DNA from: Roseospira marina
GTDB lineage: Bacteria; Pseudomonadota; Alphaproteobacteria; Rhodospirillales; Rhodospirillaceae
Assembly (NCBI RefSeq): GCF_014197855.1
Contig: NZ_JACIGJ010000007.1
Coordinates: forward strand, 1-64,000
Length of the DNA stretch: 64,000 bases
Reading direction: 5' to 3'
Below the pieces are notes generated by a model. It saw only the letters and a list, made by a program, of their open reading frames with translations, did no database searches and had not been told where the DNA came from. The position numbers and the translations under genes were made by a program. Shown piece by piece: positions 56,927-64,000 of the stretch (within the stretch, counting starts at the first letter, position 1; every line of letters begins with the position of its first letter).

Positions 56927-57634
56927 ATGCCCCCGACCTCGACACCGACCCAGCCCCTCACCCTGGGCCTGCTCGTGTTTCCGCGCCTCATGCAGCTCGA
57001 CATGACCGGCCCGCACGAGGTGTTCAACCAGTTCCCCGACAGCCGGGTCGTCACCGTCTGGAAGGACACCGCCCCCCTGCAGTCCAGCGCCGGGTTGACC
57101 CTGGTGCCGGACGCGGCGTTCGCGGACTGCCCGCCGCTGGACGTGATCTGCGTGCCCGGCGGCGCGGGCACCACCGCGCTGATGGAGGACGCGGACACGC
57201 TCGCGTTCCTGCGGCGGCAGGCGGAGGGCGCACGCTACGTGACCTCGGTATGCACGGGATCTCTGGTGCTGGGCGCGGCCGGCCTGCTGCGCGGACGGCG
57301 GGCGGCCTGCTACTGGATGGCGCGGGACCATCTGACCGCGTTCGGCGCCATTCCTGATCCAGCCCGGGTGGTGATCGACGGATCGGTCATCACGGGCGGC
57401 GGGGTGACCGCCGGGATCGATTTCGCGCTGACGCTGGCGGCGGAGCTGTTCGGCGCCGCCACCGCTCGCCGCATTCAACTGGCCCTCGAATACGCGCCCG
57501 CGCCGCCCTTCAACGCCGGAAGCCCCGACACCGCCTCGGCCGAGGATGTCGCGGCGGTGCAGGCCGCCGCGGACGCACGCGCACGGGATCGCGCCGAGGC
57601 CGTGGCCCGCGCCGCGTCCCGGCTTTCGGCCTGA
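56927..57634 (+). CDS. DJ-1/PfpI-family protein (isonitrile hydratase-like)
   Basis: Encodes 235 residues. Glutamine-amidotransferase-like fold: LLVFPRLMQLDMTGPHEVF (near the N-terminus), VICVPGGAGTTALM, nucleophile Cys in SVCTGSLVLGAAGLL, CYWMARDHLTAFGAI and VITGGGVTAGIDFALTLA. The pattern is that of InhA isonitrile hydratases and related GlxA-like domains without a DNA-binding domain. The C-terminal tail is Ala/Arg rich. Substrate not established. It is convergent with the DciA-like gene, 28 bases apart. Confidence 0.85.
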   Translation: MPPTSTPTQPLTLGLLVFPRLMQLDMTGPHEVFNQFPDSRVVTVWKDTAPLQSSAGLTLVPDAAFADCPPLDVICVPGGAGTTALMEDADTLAFLRRQAEGARYVTSVCTGSLVLGAAGLLRGRRAACYWMARDHLTAFGAIPDPARVVIDGSVITGGGVTAGIDFALTLAAELFGAATARRIQLALEYAPAPPFNAGSPDTASAEDVAAVQAAADARARDRAEAVARAASRLSA

Positions 57635-57662
57635 GCGCGACGGCGCGCGATGACCGGTCGCC

Positions 57663-58328
57663 CTACGCCCGGCCGCGTCCCGGCGGACGGCCTGGGGGAT
57701 GCGCCGTCATCACCGCGGTGCCCAGGCGTTCCAGCACCGCGCGCAGCTCCGGGTCCGTCACCTGGGCAAGCTTGTCCTGCAACGCCCGCTTGGCTTGCGG
57801 AGAGGGCGGCGGCGGCGGCAAGGCACGCGCGGCATGGCGCGGGCCCACCCCGCTGGGGCGGGCCACCGGCCCCTGGGTGACCCGGATGGATGTGACGGCG
57901 GCGTAGCCGAGGTGGGTGTTGATGCGCTCGCACAGCAGGGGCGCGCGGTAGGTGATCTCGGTGGCGAAGGCGCCCCCGGCCACTTTGACGTGGAGCGTAC
58001 CGCCGGGGGGCGGCGCCTTCGGTCCTTTGCCCGCCGCTCCTTTTGCGGATCGCTTGCCCGGCGGCATCACCAGCCGCACCGGCAGGCAGTGGCGGGCCAG
58101 GGTTGGGCCCACGATCGCCTCCCAATGCGTCAGGATCGGCCCCAGCGCCAGACCGCGCCGGCCGAGCAGGCGGCGGGTGGCCGGCTCCAGCACATGACCG
58201 ACGGTGCGTGACCGCTGGCTGCGCTGAGTCAGGTCGCGCACCGGCAGGCGCTCGCCCTCCTGCGTCACCAGGCGGCGCAGCCACGCCGGGGAAACGGGCC
58301 GTTGAGCCGGGGTGTTGTCCGATGCCAT
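57663..58328 (-). CDS. DUF721/DciA-like protein
   Basis: Encodes 221 residues from ATG 58328 (MASDNTPAQRPVS). The DUF721 core is seen in LGPILTHWEAIVGPTLARHCLPVRL, GGTLHVKVAGGAFATEITYRAPLLCERINTHLGYAAVTSIRVTQG, followed by a Pro-rich linker and a helical end (ALQDKLAQVTDPELRAVLERLG). DciA proteins load the replicative helicase in many bacteria without DnaC; the alphaproteobacterial DUF721 group is related, but function here is inferred. It is divergent from mutY, its usual neighbour. Confidence 0.85.
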   Translation of the reverse strand: MASDNTPAQRPVSPAWLRRLVTQEGERLPVRDLTQRSQRSRTVGHVLEPATRRLLGRRGLALGPILTHWEAIVGPTLARHCLPVRLVMPPGKRSAKGAAGKGPKAPPPGGTLHVKVAGGAFATEITYRAPLLCERINTHLGYAAVTSIRVTQGPVARPSGVGPRHAARALPPPPPSPQAKRALQDKLAQVTDPELRAVLERLGTAVMTAHPPGRPPGRGRA

Positions 58329-58483
58329 GAACGGTCTCGCCTGTTGCCTTGGGCGCGCGGATGCCCCCACATGATGCCCGCACAGGAAGCCTCACCGTCC
58401 GCGCCCGGTCAAGGCGCCGTTCCCGCTTCGCCCGTCCTGCCCCGCTCGTCTTGCCTCGTTTGCTTCTCCCGGGAGACCCGCCC

Positions 58484-59608
58484 ATGGCGCGCCGCGCCGC
58501 CCGCTCCGCCACCGCTTCGACCGCCGCCGTACCGGTTCCCGACGCCGCGACCGCCGCCGACCTGGGGGCGCGCCTGCTGGCGTGGTACGACCGCGACCGC
58601 CGTGACCTGCCCTGGCGGCCGAAGCCCGGGGAGACCCCCGATCCCTATGCGGTGTGGCTGTCGGAGATCATGCTGCAACAGACCACCGTCGCGGCGGTGA
58701 AGCCGTACTATGCGCGCTTCCTGGAGCGCTGGCCGACGGTGGCGGCGCTAGCGGCGGCGGAGGACGACGCGGTTATGACGGCCTGGGCGGGCCTCGGCTA
58801 CTACGCCCGGGCGCGCAACCTGCTGAAGTGCGCCCGCGTGGTGGCGGGCGATCTGGGCGGGCGGTTCCCTTCCACCGAGGAGGGCCTGCGCGCCCTGCCC
58901 GGTGTGGGCGCCTACACGGCGGCGGCCATCGCCTGCATCTGCTTCGGGTGCCGCGCCGTGGTGGTCGACGGCAATGTCGAGCGCGTTATGGCCCGCCTGT
59001 TCGCGGTGGAGGCCCCGCTGCCCGGCGCCAAGCCCATCCTGCGCACACTGGCGGACGCGCTGACACCCACCGCACGCTGCGGCGATCACGCCCAGGCGGT
59101 CATGGACCTGGGGGCCACGCTGTGCACCCCCCGCTCGCCGGCCTGCGGGCTGTGCCCCTGGATGGACGCCTGCCAGGGCCGTCGCGCCGGCCTCGCCGAG
59201 CACCTGCCGATGAAGACCCCGAAGGCGGAGCGCCCCACGCGCCGCGCCGTCATGTTCTGGATCCAGCGCAAGGACGGGGCGTTGCTGCTGCGCCAGCGGC
59301 CGGCCTCCGGCCTGCTGGGCGGCATGATGGAACTGCCGTCGTCGCCGTGGGAGGCCGTGCCCATGCCCGACCCGGCCGAGGCGGTGACCCAGGACGCGCC
59401 GCTGCCGTTCCAGACCTGGCGGCCGCTGCCCGGGCTGGTGACGCACACCTTCAGCCACTTTCACCTGGAACTGACGATCGTCATGGCACGGGTGGGCGCC
59501 AACCCCCGGGCGCGCGGCGTCTGGGTGCCGCTGGACCGGCTGGAGGAGCACGCCCTGCCCACCGTCATGCGCAAGGCCATCCATCACGCCCTGACGAAGG
59601 GCTTTTAA
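58484..59608 (+). CDS. mutY: A/G-specific adenine glycosylase MutY
   Basis: Encodes 374 residues from ATG 58484; earlier in-frame starts exist but look non-coding. Catalytic Glu in SEIMLQQTTV, helix-hairpin-helix LPGVGAYTAAAI with Asp in VVVDGNVERVMAR, iron-sulfur cysteines C-X6-C-X2-C-X5-C (CTPRSPACGLCPWMDAC), and a C-terminal NUDIX-like domain (SGLLGGMMELPSSPW) that recognises 8-oxoG. It removes adenine paired with 8-oxoguanine. Confidence 0.96.
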   Translation: MARRAARSATASTAAVPVPDAATAADLGARLLAWYDRDRRDLPWRPKPGETPDPYAVWLSEIMLQQTTVAAVKPYYARFLERWPTVAALAAAEDDAVMTAWAGLGYYARARNLLKCARVVAGDLGGRFPSTEEGLRALPGVGAYTAAAIACICFGCRAVVVDGNVERVMARLFAVEAPLPGAKPILRTLADALTPTARCGDHAQAVMDLGATLCTPRSPACGLCPWMDACQGRRAGLAEHLPMKTPKAERPTRRAVMFWIQRKDGALLLRQRPASGLLGGMMELPSSPWEAVPMPDPAEAVTQDAPLPFQTWRPLPGLVTHTFSHFHLELTIVMARVGANPRARGVWVPLDRLEEHALPTVMRKAIHHALTKGF

Positions 59609-59624
59609 CGGCTTGAATCGCCCG

Positions 59625-60929
59625 TCATTTGGGAAAATCCGGCCGCCGCAGCAGGGCGGTCACGATGGTCAGGCCGGCCCCGATGGCGCCGATGGTGAAC
59701 ACCACCCGCAGCGCATAGGGCACGGTGCCCAGCAGAACGCGGTCCGGCTCGACGATGTCGGGCAGGGTCAGCTCCATCAGGCCCATGATGGCGTGCGCGG
59801 CCGCGCTGCCCGGGATCATCGGGATGCAGCCGGCCACCGCCAGCGTGTTGCCGCCGCGCCGGAACCCGCCCGGGATCAGGTCCAGCGCCTGCACGCACAC
59901 GGCGACCGCCGCCGCCGCCGCGAACGAGGCCGCCTCGAGGCTCCATCCGGCGTCCAGGCCCAGGGTGCGGACGCTCAGGGCCAGCGCGCCGGCCGCCCCC
60001 GCCCACAGGATCGTCGCCACGCCGAAGTTGAACAGCACCCCGAACGCTCCGGCCGCAACCGCGCCGAACAGCGCCTGATGCCACATCGGCCGGTCAACGG
60101 CGAGCATGGTGCCGGGTTCCGTCATGCCCAGGGTGACCTGCGCCACCCAGACCCCGACGGTCAGAAACACGAGCATCATGCCCACGCTGACGGCGCGCGC
60201 GCTGCCCAGCGTCGGCAGCCCCTCCATGATATCGGTCTGGGCGTTCAGCGCGTGCACGCCCGGCACCAGCATGAGCACCGCCGCGATCATGGCGGTCTCC
60301 GGCATGCCGCTGCCGAGCCCCAGCGACGCCGCCGCCGCGAGCAGGGCGGCGATGAACGCCACAACGGCGGCCACCACATAGGCGTTCACCCCGCGCCCGG
60401 CCAGATGATGGCGCACACCCTGGCCGATGGCGCCGGCCGCCAGCACCGGCCCGACGGCGAGCCAATCCACGCCCAACAGCCGCCCGAACGCCGCGCAGGC
60501 GATGCCGGCGGCCAGGGCGACCAGAGGCCAGGGATAGCGGCCGGTGTCGCGCTCCACCGCGTCCAGAGCGGCTTGGGCCTCGTCGGCCGTGGAGGCCCCG
60601 CGTCCGATCCGGCCCACCACCTGCCGCAGGGCGTGGTTGCGGCGCAGGTTGACGCCGTGCGGCCCGACCCCGGTCATACGGGTGATGGTGTTCGCACCGC
60701 TGCCGACCGTGATGGCCAACGAGGCATAGCCCACCCGAATGTGCACCGCATCCGCCCCCAGGCCCCGCGCCACCCGGGTCATGCCCTCGTGCACCACCAG
60801 CGCCTTCACGCCGCTTTCCAGCAGCAGCCGACCGGCTCGCAGCGCCGTCATGGCAATGCGTTCGAGATGGCGATGGCGCAGCAGAACGGGATCGGCGGCA
60901 TCGGAGAGAGGGGATTCGAGGGCGGTCAT
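59625..60929 (-). CDS. ThrE-family threonine/serine exporter-like membrane protein
   Basis: Encodes 434 residues. The N-terminal part matches the ThrE pattern (ALRAGRLLLESGVKALVVHEGMTRVARGLGAD; RVGYASLAITVGSG), followed by about ten hydrophobic segments, with GVDWLAVGPVLAAGAIGQGVRHHLAGRG and VLMLVPGVHALNAQTDIMEG, then a second domain ending IPMIPGSAAAHAIMG. This fused two-domain layout is that of ThrE. It probably exports small amino acids. It is convergent with mutY, 16 bases apart. Confidence 0.83.
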   Translation of the reverse strand: MTALESPLSDAADPVLLRHRHLERIAMTALRAGRLLLESGVKALVVHEGMTRVARGLGADAVHIRVGYASLAITVGSGANTITRMTGVGPHGVNLRRNHALRQVVGRIGRGASTADEAQAALDAVERDTGRYPWPLVALAAGIACAAFGRLLGVDWLAVGPVLAAGAIGQGVRHHLAGRGVNAYVVAAVVAFIAALLAAAASLGLGSGMPETAMIAAVLMLVPGVHALNAQTDIMEGLPTLGSARAVSVGMMLVFLTVGVWVAQVTLGMTEPGTMLAVDRPMWHQALFGAVAAGAFGVLFNFGVATILWAGAAGALALSVRTLGLDAGWSLEAASFAAAAAVAVCVQALDLIPGGFRRGGNTLAVAGCIPMIPGSAAAHAIMGLMELTLPDIVEPDRVLLGTVPYALRVVFTIGAIGAGLTIVTALLRRPDFPK

Positions 60930-61131
60930 CGGTACGTCTCCGCGGAACGCTGGGACGAGGACAAGGGGCGGGAAAGAGAAGGCCAGACCAGAACGACGCC
61001 CGGCGCGGCGTTCGCGCGCGACCGGGTTCGGGCTGAATGGGGTTCGTGCTGGACTTGAGCGCCATCATCGTGAAAATCGGCCCGCGTTTCCAGTCCAAGC
61101 CGCGTCGGCACCGCGCGAGGGAGAGCCCGTG

Positions 61132-61794
61132 ATGACACCAACACCGTCGCAGCCCCGGCGAAAAGGATCCGACGCGGGTGTCCGGCGCACGGTGGGCGTC
61201 CTGGTGGTGGGTCTGGTCCTGGCGGGGCTGGCGGGTTGCGCATCGCAAAACGTCACGACGCCCGAACGCTCGGCCAGCGAGCAGCTCCTTATCTCCACCG
61301 CCGCCGACCGCGCCGCCGAGTCTCTGGCCGAAACCCTTCCGGTCACGGGGCCGGTGTACGTGGACGCGATCAACTTCGACGGCTACGACGAGCGCTATGC
61401 CATTGGCGCCATCCGCGACGCCCTGCTGCGCAACGGCGCCCGATTGACCCAAACGCGCGAGGCCGCCGACACCATCGTGGAGATCCGCGCCGGAGCGTTG
61501 TCCATCGATCGCGAGGAGGCGTTGGTCGGCATGCCCAGCCTGACCTTGCCGATCCCGTTGAGCGACACCGTCTCCACCCCCGAACTGGCCGTGTTCAAGA
61601 AGGATCTGGCCCAGGGCGTGGCCAAGATCGCCGCCACCGCCTACGACGCCGAAACCGGGGCGCTGGTGGCCTCCACCGGGCCGACATACGGCTTTTCCAA
61701 CAAGGCCGTGTGGACGCTGCTGCTGGTCCTGACCTGGGACACCAGCGATCTGATCGGCGACGACGCCCGCCCGAGTCCGGAGCCGTGGGAATAG
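61132..61794 (+). CDS. Predicted lipoprotein of unknown function
   Basis: Encodes 220 residues from ATG 61132, after GAGGGAGA. Residues 1-36 form a lipoprotein signal with lipobox LAGLAGC (Cys 36), then ASQNVTTPERSASEQLLIS. Conserved-looking blocks DAINFDGYDERYAIGAIRDALLRNGARLT and ELAVFKKDLAQGVAKIAATAYD suggest a periplasmic domain anchored to a membrane. I do not know a function; a DUF6655-type assignment is possible but unverified. Confidence 0.78.
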   Translation: MTPTPSQPRRKGSDAGVRRTVGVLVVGLVLAGLAGCASQNVTTPERSASEQLLISTAADRAAESLAETLPVTGPVYVDAINFDGYDERYAIGAIRDALLRNGARLTQTREAADTIVEIRAGALSIDREEALVGMPSLTLPIPLSDTVSTPELAVFKKDLAQGVAKIAATAYDAETGALVASTGPTYGFSNKAVWTLLLVLTWDTSDLIGDDARPSPEPWE

Positions 61795-61823
61795 CGGCGC
61801 CCGACCCGCCCCCCGCGCCGTCC

Positions 61824-62636
61824 TTACCGCCGGCTGTACTTGCCGACCACGAGATGGAAGCTCACCACGTCCTCGCACGGCACGTCGAAGTCGTGCGGCG
61901 GGTTGAACTGGCGCAGCCTCAGGCCCTCCCCATCGATGCGCACCAGGCGTTTGACCAGCGCGTGCTGGCCGCCGTTCAGCCGGCGAATGACCAGCACATC
62001 CTGGCCGGAGAACGGCGGGCGTGTCGGGTGGCACAGGATCATGTCCCCAGGTTCGAACGCCGGGCTCATGCTCTCGCCGATCATGTAGAAGCCGAATCCG
62101 CCCTTCACCCCCTCCAGCGGGGCCGGACGCCGCACCCACTCGATCGGCTCGAAACTCACGATCATCTCCCCATCGGGCCCACCGAGAGCGGACCCGTAGA
62201 CCGGTAAATCGCGCGCCCCCACCAGACCGTCCGTGTACGGCTGGTCCAGCGGCACATCGGAGCGGACCCCAGCCGGATCCGGCGGGAGTCCCAGGTGATG
62301 GCCGTGTTGGGGCTCCTGCTGAGAGTGGGGGCGGTGCGCCGCCTCGCCAGGCTCGTCGGCGAATCCGGGGAGTGCCCCTCCAGGGGCCGCACCCGGTTCA
62401 CTTCGTACCGCCGGCCGGTCCCCCACGCCCGCCCCATCTCCGAACTGCAACCACGCGGGCGGCACCCCAAAGGCGCCGGCGTAGCGCTCCAAAGCGTGGC
62501 CTCGCAGGCCGCGCAGGCCGTTTTCATGGCTTTTGTAGGTGTTTGGATTCCAGCCGAACGCGAGGGCCGCGTCCGTGGCGGTCGCGTACCCGGCCTGTTG
62601 GCGCGCCTGGCGCAATCGGGCGGCGGTGGTGTCCAT
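61824..62636 (-). CDS. XRE/S24 LexA-like repressor
   Basis: Encodes 270 residues from ATG 62636 (MDTTAARLRQARQQ); an ATG three codons earlier is possible. N-terminal helix-turn-helix (residues 5-60, with TATDAALAFGWNPNTYKSHENG), a Gly/Pro/His-rich linker, and a C-terminal S24 peptidase fold with S189 in GESMSPAFEPGD and K229 in HALVKRL. There is no obvious Ala-Gly self-cleavage site before the catalytic domain, only ALGG near 150. It is divergent from a winged-helix protein gene. A possible -10 TACGAT (62649-62644) lies 7 bases before the ATG, suggesting a leaderless message. Confidence 0.85.
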   Translation of the reverse strand: MDTTAARLRQARQQAGYATATDAALAFGWNPNTYKSHENGLRGLRGHALERYAGAFGVPPAWLQFGDGAGVGDRPAVRSEPGAAPGGALPGFADEPGEAAHRPHSQQEPQHGHHLGLPPDPAGVRSDVPLDQPYTDGLVGARDLPVYGSALGGPDGEMIVSFEPIEWVRRPAPLEGVKGGFGFYMIGESMSPAFEPGDMILCHPTRPPFSGQDVLVIRRLNGGQHALVKRLVRIDGEGLRLRQFNPPHDFDVPCEDVVSFHLVVGKYSRR

Positions 62637-62799
62637 ACCGCGCATCGTACCACGGTCCGTTGCGTGTTTCCACTTGACCGGCGCGGTTCATTTTGCACCC
62701 TATGAGGCGAACGTACCATGAACACACGGCGCGTTCGGGACCGCAGGTCCCGCTCGCCCGCCCTTTGGTCCGCCTTTCCCGCCGCGAGGACGCCCGCCC

Positions 62800-63891
62800 A
62801 TGTTTCATTCCGTCCCGGTTCCGCCACTGTCCGGCCGCCTCCCCATCGCCGACACCCTAACCGCCGACACCCCAACCGCCGACACCCCAACCGCCGACAC
62901 CTCTGCCACGACTCCCAACCCTGCCCCCGCCGATCCGGCGGCGGCGCTCCGCCTGCCGGTCCAGGCGCGCACGTTGCTTGATCTGCTGATGCGCGCCGCC
63001 GGCACCGGGGCGCCCTGCCCGAGCAACTTCGCGCTCATGGATGCGCTCGACCTCGCCAGTCCGGACGGCGTGCGCAAACACCTGGCAATCCTGCAGGAAC
63101 ACGGGGTCATCGCCCTCGAATCGGCCGGGCAGCGCCGCCGGGTCACCCTTCTGGCCACCGGGGCGCGCACCGACTGGTCCCGGACCAGCGGCCACGCCCG
63201 CGCCGGCGCCAAGTACTGCGACGGCTGGGGCAACGGCTCGGACGCGATCCTGCTACGGCTGGCCGACGCGGGGCTGGATCTGGCGACCATGGCCACGCGG
63301 CTGGGGCGGACGCCGTCCAGCGTGCGCCATCGCCTGCGCCGGTTGCGCGCGGCCGGGGCCGCTCGTCGGCCCCCGGAGGCGGATCCGATCCCCATGCGTG
63401 CGACAGCGGCGGCGCCCCCCTCCCCTTCGGCGGCGCCCCGCCCGCTGCGCCGCGACGTGGTGACCCACGACCCCGACCGTCCGGCGGACGAATCGGCCCA
63501 GATCGCCGCCTTCCTGGCCGCCGGGCGCGGGCGCGTGCTGCCGCCGGCCTATGTCGGCGCGGTCCGCGGCGGGACGCCGCTGACCGGGCAGGCGCCGATC
63601 AGTGCGTTGGCCCGGCGGGTGCTTCTGGTGCTGGAGGACACGCCGCGCTCGGCGGCGGAACTCGCGTTCCAGGCCCGCCTGGACCCGCTGCTGATGCCCG
63701 AGATCCTGCGCGATCTGGCGGACGCCGCTCTCGTCACCCGCCACGCCTCCCGACGTCGCGGCGGCCTACACCCGGTGGAGCCCCGCTACAGCGCCGGCCC
63801 GCGCGCCGACGCCATGATCGAGGCCCTGGGGCTGGCCGAGGCCCGGGCCGCCCGCCGCGCCGCGCCGCGCGCCGCCGGAGCGCCCCGATGA
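62800..63891 (+). CDS. Winged-helix protein of unknown function
   Basis: Encodes 363 residues. The N-terminus has a repetitive ADTPT stretch from a 15-bp repeat. Residues about 55-110 form a winged helix (LLDLLMRAAGTG..., DLASPDGVRKHLAILQEHGVIALESAGQRRRVTLL), a second HTH-like segment follows (LDLATMATRLGRTPSSVRHRLRRLRAAG), and a third (RRVLLVLEDTPRSAAELAFQARLDPLLMPEILRDLADAALVTRH). Linkers are Pro/Ala rich. Likely DNA-binding; no family is recognised. Its stop overlaps the next gene as ATGA. Divergent from the S24 repressor. Confidence 0.7.
   Translation: MFHSVPVPPLSGRLPIADTLTADTPTADTPTADTSATTPNPAPADPAAALRLPVQARTLLDLLMRAAGTGAPCPSNFALMDALDLASPDGVRKHLAILQEHGVIALESAGQRRRVTLLATGARTDWSRTSGHARAGAKYCDGWGNGSDAILLRLADAGLDLATMATRLGRTPSSVRHRLRRLRAAGAARRPPEADPIPMRATAAAPPSPSAAPRPLRRDVVTHDPDRPADESAQIAAFLAAGRGRVLPPAYVGAVRGGTPLTGQAPISALARRVLLVLEDTPRSAAELAFQARLDPLLMPEILRDLADAALVTRHASRRRGGLHPVEPRYSAGPRADAMIEALGLAEARAARRAAPRAAGAPR
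62848..62907 (+). repeat. 15-bp tandem repeat in the winged-helix gene
   Basis: Four units of GCCGACACCCCAACC (starting 62848, 62863, 62878, 62893), the first and last slightly changed, encoding Ala-Asp-Thr-Pro-Thr repeats. The unit is a multiple of three, so copy-number change keeps frame. Confidence 0.8.
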
Positions 63892-64000
63892 CCCGCCCCG
63901 AATGCAGCCGACGGATGCGCCGCCGCTGGAGTGGACCGGCGGCCGCCGTCGCTATCGCCGTCCTGATCGCCCTGGCGGCGGCCGTGGCCGGGGGTCTGTT
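63888..64000 (+). CDS. 5' end of a gene for a membrane or secreted protein (partial)
   Basis: ATG 63888 overlaps the stop of the winged-helix gene. The first 37 codons give a basic N-terminus (MTRPECSRRMRRRWSG) followed by a hydrophobic stretch (AAAVAIAVLIALAAAVAGGL), a signal peptide or first membrane helix. The gene runs off the window. Confidence 0.65.
   Translation, partial: MTRPECSRRMRRRWSGPAAAVAIAVLIALAAAVAGGL

Noticed and set aside
62848-62907. CRISPR-like regular repeat
   Set aside because: Units are contiguous 15-mers without spacers and lie inside a coding frame.

Overview
The window is about 64 kb of very GC-rich bacterial DNA with tightly packed, mostly overlapping genes. The gene content points to an alphaproteobacterium, most likely of the Rhodospirillales: it has a DUF2336 protein, a class I PHA synthase, the alphaproteobacterial smc/dsbA and dciA/mutY gene pairs, a split BioMNY biotin importer, an NsrR-type regulator beside hcp, and a type A RNase P RNA. 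No phage, insertion sequence or CRISPR array was seen. The taxonomic placement is inference from gene content.

Layout. 0.3-2.6 kb: hydroxylamine reductase (hcp) divergent from an NsrR-like Rrf2 regulator with a 20-bp palindrome between them. 2.9-4.0 kb: AzlCD-type amino-acid exporter, ending at a strong bidirectional terminator. 4.05-6.0 kb: biotin importer bioMNY. 6.3-16.9 kb: a 13-gene minus-strand operon for the biotin-dependent, Na+-translocating (Malonomonas-type) malonate decarboxylase (madG, a 39-residue membrane protein, madB, birA, madA, madE, madC, madD, madH, madK, madF, madL, madM). About 630 bases upstream on the same strand lies a gene for a HutP-family RNA-binding protein. HutP is known as a histidine-dependent antiterminator of Bacillus, so its position in front of a malonate operon is the most unusual feature here.

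18.3-27.9 kb: a long 3-hydroxyacyl-CoA dehydrogenase, then a divergent catabolic module (isochorismatase-type hydrolase plus N-formylglutamate amidohydrolase-type protein facing a LivGFHM-type ABC transporter and a second isochorismatase-type hydrolase), then a PAS-LuxR regulator overlapping a DUF2336 gene. 28.6-38.4 kb: rlmJ, phaC, RNase P RNA, gmhB, two glycosyltransferases, a membrane diguanylate cyclase, and a QmcA/NfeD membrane pair in which nfeD has an in-frame amber codon. 38.6-43.5 kb: a 1314-residue hybrid histidine kinase overlapping a REC-GGDEF response regulator. 43.7-50.2 kb: a fumarylacetoacetate-hydrolase-family enzyme, csaA, the nadD-rsfS-rlmH ribosome/NAD operon (rsfS appears to start at AUA) and smc. 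50.2-59.6 kb: a DsbA-type thioredoxin, then a plus-strand block (CaiB-type CoA transferase, glgX, treZ, PfpI-type protein) lying between dsbA/smc and dciA/mutY. 59.6-64 kb: a ThrE-like exporter, a lipoprotein, an XRE-S24 repressor divergent from a winged-helix protein, and the start of a membrane or secreted protein.

How the genes fit together. MadL and MadM import malonate. MadA, MadE, MadH and MadK build, load and reacetylate the acyl carrier protein. MadC and MadD move the carboxyl group to biotin on MadF. MadB decarboxylates carboxybiotin and pumps Na+. BirA, inside the operon, and BioMNY, just downstream, would attach and supply the biotin. A 32-bp palindromic element recurs between genes at three places (two of them flanking the FAH-family gene), with a possible degenerate fourth copy.
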